Below are positions 8,614 to 15,563 of a DNA stretch of 64,000 nucleotides, piece after piece. The notes under the pieces were generated by a model. That model saw nothing but the letters and a program-made list of their open reading frames with translations. It was not told the origin of the DNA and did no database searches. This DNA is from Streptomyces sp. PT12. GTDB taxonomy: Bacteria; Actinomycetota; Actinomycetes; Streptomycetales; Streptomycetaceae. The stretch is taken from assembly GCF_003311645.1 (NCBI RefSeq), contig NZ_QEST01000080.1, positions 62,001 through 126,000 of the forward strand, read 5' to 3'. Made by a program: the position numbers and the translations under genes. Numbering within the stretch: the first letter of the stretch is position 1; each line of letters starts with the position of its first letter.

Positions 8614-9525
8614 ATGATCGAGCTGGCTGGCCTGACGAAGCGGTACGGACGCACGACCGCGGTGGAGGATCTGACGTTCTCCGTGCGCCCCGGCGTGGTC
8701 ACCGGCTTCCTCGGGCCCAACGGCGCGGGCAAGTCCACCACGATGCGCATGATCCTCGGGCTCGACCACCCGAGCGCGGGTCAGGTCCGCATCGACGGGC
8801 GGCGGTACCACCAGCTCGCCGACCCGCTCACCCACATCGGGGCGCTGCTCGAGGCCAAGGCCGTGCACCCGGGGCGCACCGCCTACCACCACCTGCTGTG
8901 CCTGGCGCAGAGCAACGACATCCCGCTGCGCCGCATCGACGACGTGCTCGACCTGGTGGGCCTCTCGGCGGTGGCGAAGAAGCGGCCCAAGGGCTTCTCG
9001 CTCGGCATGGGCCAGCGCCTGGGCATCGCGAGCGCGCTGCTCGGCGACCCGCGGATCCTGATGTTCGACGAGCCGGTCAACGGGCTCGACCCCGAGGGCA
9101 TCCAGTGGATCCGCACCCTGATGAAGCAGCTGGCCGCCCAGGGGCGGACGGTGTTCGTCTCCAGCCACCTGATGAGCGAGATGGCGCTGACGGCCGACCA
9201 CCTCGTGGTCATCGGCCAGGGCAGGCTGCTGGCGGACACGTCGATGGCGCGGTTCATCGAGGAGAACGCGCGGACGTTCGTCCGGGTCCGCTCCCCCGAC
9301 CACGAGCGGCTGCGCGAGGCGCTTTCGCGGGCGGGCGAGCGGCCGCGGCCTTGCCCCGACGGCAGCCTGGAGATCGAGGACGTGTCCGCCGCAAGGGTGG
9401 GCGAGCTCGCGGCCGAGAACGGCGTGGTGCTGCACGAGCTGAGCCATCAGCAGGCGTCGCTCGAAGAGGCGTTCATGCGGCTGACGCACGAGTCCGTCGA
9501 GTACCACGCGAGGGTCGGGCGATGA
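8614..9525 (+). CDS. ABC transporter ATP-binding protein (ABC-2 type), cassette 1
   Basis: 303 residues. ATPase of an ABC-2 exporter: Walker A GPNGAGKS (34-41), signature SLGMGQ (129-134, in place of LSGGQ), Walker B ILMFDE (148-153), D-loop GLDP, and switch His in SSHLMSEM. The C-terminal 80 residues are the variable domain common in DrrA-like antibiotic-resistance ATPases, ending in the SHQQASLEEAFMRLT block. The start is probably leaderless (see promoter). The stop overlaps the permease start by ATGA, so the pair is translationally coupled. A near-copy of the ATPase-permease pair follows directly. Substrate cannot be deduced. Confidence 0.92.
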   Translation: MIELAGLTKRYGRTTAVEDLTFSVRPGVVTGFLGPNGAGKSTTMRMILGLDHPSAGQVRIDGRRYHQLADPLTHIGALLEAKAVHPGRTAYHHLLCLAQSNDIPLRRIDDVLDLVGLSAVAKKRPKGFSLGMGQRLGIASALLGDPRILMFDEPVNGLDPEGIQWIRTLMKQLAAQGRTVFVSSHLMSEMALTADHLVVIGQGRLLADTSMARFIEENARTFVRVRSPDHERLREALSRAGERPRPCPDGSLEIEDVSAARVGELAAENGVVLHELSHQQASLEEAFMRLTHESVEYHARVGR

Positions 9526-10295
9526 GCGCCGGGAACGCCCGCCGCGCGCTGCTCTCGGAGTGGACCAAGATCAGGTCGGTGCGCTCGACGCTGTGGACGC
9601 TGGTGACCGCGATCGTCGTCACGGTGGCGCTCGGGATGCTGATCAGCGGGCTCATCGGGCACAACTTCGACGAGCTCTCCCCCCATGAGCGCATGACGTT
9701 CGACCCGACGTTCATCAGCTTCGCGGGCACGTCGCTCGGCCAGCTCGCGCTCATCGCGTTCGGCATCCTGGTGGTGTCCAACGAGTACAGCACCGGCATG
9801 ATCCGCGCCTCGCTGACCGCGGTGCCGGTGCGCGGGGTGCTGATGGCGGCCAAGCTCGCGGTCGCCGCCGCGCTGGCCCTGGTGGTGGGGATGGTCACCA
9901 GCTTCCTGGCGTTCTTCCTCGGCCAGTCGGTGCTGGGCGAGCACAGCACCGACATCGGCCAGCCAGGCGTGCTGCGCGCGGTGTTCGGCGGGGGCCTGTA
10001 CATGGGGCTGATCGCGCTGTTCGCGATGGGGGCGGCGTGGACGCTGCGCAGCCCGATGCTGTCGTTCGGGATCCTCATCCCCTTCTTCTTCCTGATCTCC
10101 GGGATCCTGGCCAACGTGCCCGCCACGGAGAAGGTGGGCCACTACCTCCCCGACCAGGCGGGCTCGCGCGTCATGCGGGTCATGGACGACGGCGAGCAGC
10201 CCTACGGGCCTTGGGCCGGGCTGCTGATCATGACGATCTGGGTGGCGGGCGCGCTCGTCGCGGGCTATGTCGTCCTGCGGAAACGGGACGCCTGA
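9522..10295 (+). CDS. ABC-2 type permease, cassette 1
   Basis: 257 residues, six predicted membrane helices (about 20-42, 62-82, 104-128, 147-170, 176-195, 230-250). It opens with the LLSEWTKIRSVRSTLWTL segment common to this permease group, repeated in cassette 2. ATG 9522 overlaps the ATPase stop (ATGA). Partner of the upstream ATPase in exporting an unknown substrate. Confidence 0.9.
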   Translation: MSAGNARRALLSEWTKIRSVRSTLWTLVTAIVVTVALGMLISGLIGHNFDELSPHERMTFDPTFISFAGTSLGQLALIAFGILVVSNEYSTGMIRASLTAVPVRGVLMAAKLAVAAALALVVGMVTSFLAFFLGQSVLGEHSTDIGQPGVLRAVFGGGLYMGLIALFAMGAAWTLRSPMLSFGILIPFFFLISGILANVPATEKVGHYLPDQAGSRVMRVMDDGEQPYGPWAGLLIMTIWVAGALVAGYVVLRKRDA

Positions 10296-10377
10296 CACCC
10301 GCGCCCCGCGAAGCCGATAGGGTCTGGGCCCATCGGGGACGGGTTTTCGGCCATGACGGGGACACACGGGTGACAAC

Positions 10378-11601
10378 ATGATCGAGGCAGTCGGCCTGAC
10401 CAAGAGCTATGGCGCGAAGACGGCCGTGTACAACCTGACCTTCAGGGTCCAGCCGGGCAAGGTGACCGGCTTCCTCGGCCCCAACGGCGCGGGCAAGTCG
10501 ACCACCATGCGCATGATCCTCGGGCTCGACCACCCGACGGGCGGCAGCGTGACGATCGGCGGGTATCCGTACCGTCAGCTGCCCAACGCCCCGCGCCAGG
10601 TGGGGGCGTTGCTCGACGCCAACGCCAAGCACGGGGGCCGCAGCGCGCGGGCCCACCTGCTGTGCCTGGCGCAGCTGTCCGGCATCCCGGCCGCGCGCGT
10701 GGACGAGGTGCTCGGCGTGGTGGGCCTGTCGGATGTGGCGCGGCGGCGCAGCAAGGCGTTCTCGCTGGGCATGGGCCAGCGCCTCGGCATCGCGGCGGCG
10801 CTGCTCGGCGACCCGCAGGTGCTGCTGTTCGACGAGCCGGTGAACGGCCTCGACCCCGAGGGCATCCTCTGGGTCCGCACCCTGATGCGGCGGCTGGCGG
10901 CCGAGGGGCGGACGGTGTTCGTCTCCAGCCACCTGATGAGCGAGATGGCCCAGACGGCCGACCACCTCATCGTCATCGGCCGCGGCCAGCTGATGGCCGA
11001 CCTGCCGGTGCGGGACTTCATCGCCGCCAACTCCACGGACTTCGCCCGCGTCCGCACCCCGGACGGCGAGGACGCGGCCCGCGAGGCGCTGGTCAAGGCC
11101 CTGGGCGAGGCGGGCGGCCAGGTGCACCCGGAGGCGGACGGCGCGCTCAAGGTCGTCGGCCTCGCGCTGCCGCGCATCAGCGACCTGGCGCACGAGGCGG
11201 GCACCAGGCTGTGGGAGCTCTCGCCGCACCAGGCGTCGCTCGAAGAGGCGTACATGCGGATGACGCAGGGCGCGGTGGACTTCCGCTCGACGGCGGACCA
11301 GCGCGTCGGCCTCGTCCAGCAGGCGCCCACGCCGGGGCACGCGCCCGGGTACCCGCCGGGCCACGCGCCGGGGTACGCGCCGCAGCAGCAGCCGTATGTG
11401 CCGACGCAGCAGCCCGTTCCGGCGCGGCCGCAGGCCGTTCCCGCGCAGCCGCCCGCCCCCGCGCCGCAGGCCGCGGGGGCGACGATGGCGCTCGGCGTTC
11501 CCGCCCTGCCGCCCCCGCCCCAGGGCGCGCCACCGCCGCCCGCCGCATCCCCCGAGCAGACGGCCGACTCCGTCCCTTCGAGCCCTCAGGACGCCCGATG
11601 A
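10378..11601 (+). CDS. ABC transporter ATP-binding protein with proline-rich tail, cassette 2
   Basis: 407 residues. The first 300 match the cassette 1 ATPase closely: GPNGAGKS (34-41), SLGMGQRLGIAAALL, FDEPVNGLDPEG, SSHLMSEMAQ, and the C-terminal SPHQASLEEAYMRMT. Unlike cassette 1 it continues for about 100 residues as a Pro/Ala/Gln-rich tail with GHAPGY-type repeats (about residues 320-345), which is not part of an ABC domain. ATG 10378 follows an 82-bp gap with a weak AC-GGGTGAC site. The stop overlaps the next permease (ATGA). Confidence 0.9.
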   Translation: MIEAVGLTKSYGAKTAVYNLTFRVQPGKVTGFLGPNGAGKSTTMRMILGLDHPTGGSVTIGGYPYRQLPNAPRQVGALLDANAKHGGRSARAHLLCLAQLSGIPAARVDEVLGVVGLSDVARRRSKAFSLGMGQRLGIAAALLGDPQVLLFDEPVNGLDPEGILWVRTLMRRLAAEGRTVFVSSHLMSEMAQTADHLIVIGRGQLMADLPVRDFIAANSTDFARVRTPDGEDAAREALVKALGEAGGQVHPEADGALKVVGLALPRISDLAHEAGTRLWELSPHQASLEEAYMRMTQGAVDFRSTADQRVGLVQQAPTPGHAPGYPPGHAPGYAPQQQPYVPTQQPVPARPQAVPAQPPAPAPQAAGATMALGVPALPPPPQGAPPPPAASPEQTADSVPSSPQDAR

Positions 11602-12533
11602 CCGCCCCGATCCCGCTGCCCCCGCGGCAGCCCGCCCCCGCCTACCCCGCCCCCGCCTACCCCGCGCCGGGCTACACCGCGCCCGGCTACGCCTCGCCGA
11701 TCCCCGTGGTCCGCACCCACATCGGGCACGCCATCGCCTCCGAGTGGACCAAGATCCGCACGGTGCGCTCGACGGTGTGGACCCTGCTGTGCATGTTCGT
11801 GGTCACCCTCGGCATCGGCACGCTGTTCGCGCTGTCGCTCAGCGGCGAGGACTACGTCGGGATGCCGCTGCTCGCGGGCGGCTTCTTCGGCCTGATGCTG
11901 GGCCAGCTCGGCATCATCACGCTGGGCGTGCTGGTCATCTCGTCCGAGTACGGCACCGGCATGATGCGCACGACGCTCACCGCGTGCCCGCGGCGCGGCC
12001 GGGTGCTCGCCGCCAAGGCGATCGTGTTCTTCCTGCTGGCGTTCGCGATGACGCTGGCCGCCGCGGTGCCGACGGCCCTGGTGCAGATGGCCGTGCTCTC
12101 CGACCAGGACGCCCCGAGCTACGCGGTGGACGACCCGGTGATGGAGAACTCGATCGTGGACGGCGAGGTCGTCGCGAGCACCGACCAGGTGCTCGGCGCG
12201 ACCGTCGGGGCCGCGCTCTACGTCGCGCTGCTCGGCCTGCTCGCGCTCGCGGTGGGCGCGTTGCTCCGGCACTCCGCTGGCGCGATCACGACGATGCTGG
12301 GCGTCGTGCTGCTGCCACTGCTGACCGCGCTGTTCCTCTTCGGGGAGAGCCTCGCCGACCTGCGGGAGGCGCTGATCGAGTACTCCCCGCTCAACGGCCT
12401 CGCGTCGCTGTACGGCATCCCCATGATGGGCGACGAGCTCGACAGCGGCTGGCCGCTGCTCGGCCTGCTCGCGCTGGTCACGGGAGGGGCGCTGGCCGCC
12501 GCGTTCGCCCGGCTCAACGCGGGCGACGCCTGA
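11598..12533 (+). CDS. ABC-2 type permease with proline-rich N terminus, cassette 2
   Basis: 311 residues. The first 35 residues are a Pro/Ala/Tyr repeat (PAPAYPAPAYPAPGY), cytoplasmic by prediction, then the IASEWTKIRTVRSTVWTLL opening shared with cassette 1 and about six membrane helices. A larger extracellular loop (about 180-205, acidic) is not in the cassette 1 permease. Starts in an ATGA overlap with its ATPase. The low-complexity tail of the ATPase and head of the permease face each other across the gene junction. Confidence 0.88.
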   Translation: MTAPIPLPPRQPAPAYPAPAYPAPGYTAPGYASPIPVVRTHIGHAIASEWTKIRTVRSTVWTLLCMFVVTLGIGTLFALSLSGEDYVGMPLLAGGFFGLMLGQLGIITLGVLVISSEYGTGMMRTTLTACPRRGRVLAAKAIVFFLLAFAMTLAAAVPTALVQMAVLSDQDAPSYAVDDPVMENSIVDGEVVASTDQVLGATVGAALYVALLGLLALAVGALLRHSAGAITTMLGVVLLPLLTALFLFGESLADLREALIEYSPLNGLASLYGIPMMGDELDSGWPLLGLLALVTGGALAAAFARLNAGDA

Positions 12534-12565
12534 ACGCGCCGGGCGGCGGGGCCCGTTGACGGCGC

Positions 12566-12880
12566 TCAGTAACGGGGCGCGTTGCGCGATCGCAGAGGGC
12601 GGGTCCCCCTGCGATCGCGGGCGTTCCAGCAGGCGCCGTGCCAGTGGCGGCGGTCGTCCACCGCTCCCTCCCTCGGCCAGGAGACGACGTGCGGGACGCC
12701 GGGCGGGATCTCCTGGTCGCAGCCGGGGCAGCGGTAGTGCTTGGCCGCGGCGCCCCCGGTGACGCGGCGCACCACCCACTCCTCGCCGCGCCACGACTCC
12801 GTGTCCTGAAGGCCGTACTCGCCGCCTCGGCGGTCCTGCGGCTTCGCGGCGGCGCGGGGGCGGTTGCGGCGGGGGGACAC
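12566..12880 (-). CDS. Small conserved Streptomyces protein with CxxC/H-C zinc-binding pattern
   Basis: 104 residues. GTG 12880 (SPRRNRPRAAAKPQDRR) is chosen over the longer open frame because of a CGAGGTG ribosome site and because homologues I recall begin with a basic SPRRNRP-like stretch. Residues RCPGCDQEIPPGVPHVVSWP and RRHWHGACWN give CxxC followed by H and C, a treble-clef-like zinc site similar to HNH-type or rubredoxin knuckles. Often annotated 'ATP/GTP-binding protein', for which I see no support. No catalytic motif is apparent. Convergent with cassette 2, 32 bp apart. Confidence 0.75.
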   Translation of the reverse strand: MSPRRNRPRAAAKPQDRRGGEYGLQDTESWRGEEWVVRRVTGGAAAKHYRCPGCDQEIPPGVPHVVSWPREGAVDDRRHWHGACWNARDRRGTRPLRSRNAPRY

Positions 12881-13128
12881 GAGCACACCTCGGGGTCGGG
12901 AGAGGGCCTTCGGGGGGAGGGTCGGGGGCCAGGCGAGCGCCGCGATCCCGCCGTCGAGTGTACGCAGCGGCGTCGCGCGCACCGTCGTCGATCGTCCGCC
13001 GCCCCGTCGTCGATCATCGGAAAACTTCTCGCGCGACCGTGCCCCTGGCACGTGTCCCGCGTTAATGCCAATGGGTGAACGGCGCAGATCCGGTCCCCCA
13101 AGGACCACGGTGAGAGGGGCGACAAGCA

Positions 13129-14211
13129 GTGCGACCGATGCGGATGGGCACATTTGTGCTGGCCGGTCAGTATCCCGGGCAGAGCGACGCCGAGTCGCTG
13201 CGGCGGGCGATCCGGTGCGCCGAGGTGGCCGACGAGGTGGGGCTCGACGGGGTGTGGGTGGCCGAGCACCACTTCGTGCCGTACGGGGTGTGCCCCTCCG
13301 CGGTGACGCTGGCGGCCCATCTGCTGGGCCGCACCCGGCAGATCGGCGTGGGCACGGCGATCAGCATCCTGACCACGGCGCACCCGGTCGCGCTCGGCGA
13401 GCAGGCCGCGCTGCTGCACCTGGCGTCCGAGGGCCGGTTCACGCTGGGCGTCGGCAGGGGCGGCCCCTGGGTGGACCTCGAGGTGTTCGAGTCGGGCGTC
13501 GATGAGCTGACGCACGGCTTCCCCGAGTCGCTCGACCTGCTGCTGCGCTGGCTGAACGATTCGCGCGTGGGCGCCGAAGGGCCGCGTTACCGCTTCCGCG
13601 AGGTGAACGTAGTGCCGCGCCCCGAGTCGCAGCCGCCCATGGTGGTCGCGTGCACCTCGCCCACCACCGTCAGGCTGGCCGCGGAGCGCGGGCTGCCGAT
13701 GCTGCTGGGGATGCACATCGGCGACGAGGAGAAGGCGGAGATGGTCGCCCTGTGGCGCTCGGCCGCCGCGGCGGCGGGCCACTCCCCCGAGGGCGACCAT
13801 GTGTCGGCGGGCGTGGTGCAGGTCGCCGACAGCCATAGCGAGGCCGTCGAGACGCTGCGGCGCGCCCTTCCCGGCTGGCTGCGGCGGGGCCTTGGCGCGC
13901 ACCAGACGCTGGACGGCGGGCCGCGCCGGATGCGCGACCCGCTGACCTACACGGAGCTGCTGTGCGAGCTGCACCCCGTCGGCGACGCGCGGTTGTGCGC
14001 TGACCGGCTCGCGGCCACCAGCGAGCGCACGGGGATCACCCGTTTCGCGCTGCTGGCCGAGGGCTCGGGGGACATCGCGCTCACCGAGCTGAACGTCAGG
14101 CGTCTCGCGGGCGAGGTGCTGCCGCTCCTGCCACACCGCCCAGGAGCGGCGGCGCGAGCGGCAGCACCCGGGACCGCGATCAGCAGTCCCGCAGCTCCGG
14201 CGACTGGTTGA
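13129..14211 (+). CDS. LLM-class flavin-dependent oxidoreductase
   Basis: 360 residues, luciferase-like monooxygenase family using FMNH2 or F420. Typical blocks: GTFVLAGQYPGQ near the start, GLDGVWVAEHHFVPYG (about 40-55), IGVGTAISILTTAHPVALGEQAALL, and EGRFTLGVGRGGPW. GTG 13129 has a GAGAGGGG site; ATG 13138 or 13144 in frame are alternatives. The C terminus is a low-complexity Ala/Pro tail that overlaps the 3' end of the convergent gene by 32 bp, so the last residues are probably unconstrained. The 248 bp upstream contains no gene I can support. Substrate unknown. Confidence 0.88.
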   Translation: MRPMRMGTFVLAGQYPGQSDAESLRRAIRCAEVADEVGLDGVWVAEHHFVPYGVCPSAVTLAAHLLGRTRQIGVGTAISILTTAHPVALGEQAALLHLASEGRFTLGVGRGGPWVDLEVFESGVDELTHGFPESLDLLLRWLNDSRVGAEGPRYRFREVNVVPRPESQPPMVVACTSPTTVRLAAERGLPMLLGMHIGDEEKAEMVALWRSAAAAAGHSPEGDHVSAGVVQVADSHSEAVETLRRALPGWLRRGLGAHQTLDGGPRRMRDPLTYTELLCELHPVGDARLCADRLAATSERTGITRFALLAEGSGDIALTELNVRRLAGEVLPLLPHRPGAAARAAAPGTAISSPAAPATG

Positions 14212-14572
14212 GGATCTGGCTGCGGACCGAGGTGAACCGGGTGTGCGGCGCGTCGGACGCGGCGCCCAGCGGGAAGACCGCCACCCGGTGGCAGTTCTGG
14301 AAGGCCAGCTTCACCCCGAAGTGGCGCTCGAGGGCGCCCCTGATCGAGTCGCTGGCCAGGGCGCGCAGCAGCTGGCCACGCGCGTGCTCGTCGGGCGGAG
14401 GCGTGGTGTTGTCGGCGAAGTCGCCGCCGTCGACCTTGAGCCGGGCGACCAGGTTGCTGATCATGTCCCAGGCGAACGGCAGCGATGTTCGAACGCAGTC
14501 GACGAACTCGGCTTCGTCGACCTCGCCTCGCTCGGCCTGTTCCAACAGCGCCGGTGAGACGTCGAGCGACAT
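14180..14572 (-). CDS. SCO5389-family conserved protein, function unknown
   Basis: 130 residues, starting at ATG 14572 with a GAGGAG ribosome site. Begins MSLDVSPALLEQAERGEVDEAEFVDCVRTSLPFAW; contains RGQLLRALASDSIRGALERHFG and a C-terminal NCHRVAVFP block. It is a short, conserved, soluble actinomycete protein often found between an LLM oxidoreductase and nucS, but its biochemical role is not known to me. Its last 32 bp overlap the convergent oxidoreductase gene. The 289-bp gap to nucS holds the leaderless nucS promoter and otherwise nothing recognised. Confidence 0.75.
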   Translation of the reverse strand: MSLDVSPALLEQAERGEVDEAEFVDCVRTSLPFAWDMISNLVARLKVDGGDFADNTTPPPDEHARGQLLRALASDSIRGALERHFGVKLAFQNCHRVAVFPLGAASDAPHTRFTSVRSQILNQSPELRDC

Positions 14573-14849
14573 GGTTTCTCCTCTCGCGACCCGGGCCAGG
14601 GGTCTCGCGGACGGGCCCGAGAGCATCGCCACCGCACAAGTCACCGCGCATTCTGTCCAGTTGGTTGAACGTCGGCGACGCCCCCGACCCACGTTAGGCC
14701 GCCGAGCCAGTACATGTCAGGGGAACGGGCGCATATCCGGCCACATCCGGATCCCTCCCGCCCCGCGCGTTCCAGGCGCGCCCGGCGTCCCGCGCGTCGC
14801 GCGGCCCAGGGCCCGCTTTCGGCCGGTCGGAGCTGTCGGTGTCAGCCTC

Positions 14850-14855
14850 TAGGCT
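14850..14855 (+). promoter_or_regulatory. -10 box of leaderless nucS promoter
   Basis: TAGGCT ends exactly 6 bp before the nucS ATG (14862), and there is no ribosome site between them. The arrangement predicts a transcript starting at the ATG. Confidence 0.65.
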
Positions 14856-14861
14856 GATCCC

Positions 14862-15539
14862 ATGCGTCTCGTCATCGCCCGCTGCTCGGTCGACTACGCC
14901 GGACGGCTCACCGCCCATCTGCCCCTGGCCCCGCGGTTGATCCTCGTCAAGGCCGACCAGTCCGTCTCGGTCCACGCCGACGACCGGGCCTACAAGCCAC
15001 TGAACTGGATGTCGCCCCCGTGCACGCTCAAGGAGAGCGCGCCGGACGAGGGCGAGGGCGCGGTGTGGACCGTGCAGAACAAGGCGGGCGAGAAGCTCAT
15101 CATCACGATGGAGGAGATCCTGCACGACTCGTCGCACGAGCTGGGCGTGGACCCCGGGCTGATCAAGGACGGCGTGGAGGCGCACCTCCAGGAGCTGCTG
15201 GCCGACCGCATGGAGACCCTCGGGGACGGCTGGTCGCTGATCCGCCGCGAGTACCCCACGGCGATCGGGCCCGTCGACATCCTGGGCCGGGACGCCGAGG
15301 GGGCCACGGTCGCCGTGGAGATCAAGCGGCGCGGGGAGATCGACGGCGTCGAGCAGCTGACGCGCTATCTGGAGCTGCTGAACCGCGACCCGCTGCTCGC
15401 GCCCGTGTCCGGGGTGTTCGCGGCCCAGGAGATCAAGCCGCAGGCCAGGACGCTGGCCACGGACCGCGGCATCCGCTGCGTGACGCTTGACTACGACGCG
15501 CTGCGCGGCGTCGATGACGACAAGCTGCGCCTGTTCTGA
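14862..15539 (+). CDS. nucS: Mismatch-specific endonuclease NucS/EndoMS
   Basis: 225 residues. NucS replaces MutS/MutL in most actinobacteria: it cuts both strands at G:T, G:G and T:T mismatches with help from the beta clamp. The N-terminal DNA-binding half starts [16 protein letters not shown]. The C-terminal RecB-like nuclease half has the catalytic set D139 (VDILGR), E153 and K155 ([10 protein letters not shown]) and conserved Q165 (GVEQLTRY). The last residues, KLRLF, fit the beta-clamp binding tail. The start is leaderless. The gene ends 24 bp from the convergent ATPase gene. Confidence 0.97.
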   Translation: MRLVIARCSVDYAGRLTAHLPLAPRLILVKADQSVSVHADDRAYKPLNWMSPPCTLKESAPDEGEGAVWTVQNKAGEKLIITMEEILHDSSHELGVDPGLIKDGVEAHLQELLADRMETLGDGWSLIRREYPTAIGPVDILGRDAEGATVAVEIKRRGEIDGVEQLTRYLELLNRDPLLAPVSGVFAAQEIKPQARTLATDRGIRCVTLDYDALRGVDDDKLRLF

Positions 15540-15563
15540 CGCCCGTCCCCGGGGGCCGCCGCT

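Noticed and set aside
8898-9521. Upstream extension of the cassette 1 permease frame
   Set aside because: The frame is open into the ATPase, but hydrophobic permease sequence and the ATGA overlap define the start at 9522.
10662-11597. Upstream extension of the cassette 2 permease frame
   Set aside because: Same situation: Arg/Gly-rich shadow of the ATPase; the true start is the ATGA overlap at 11598.
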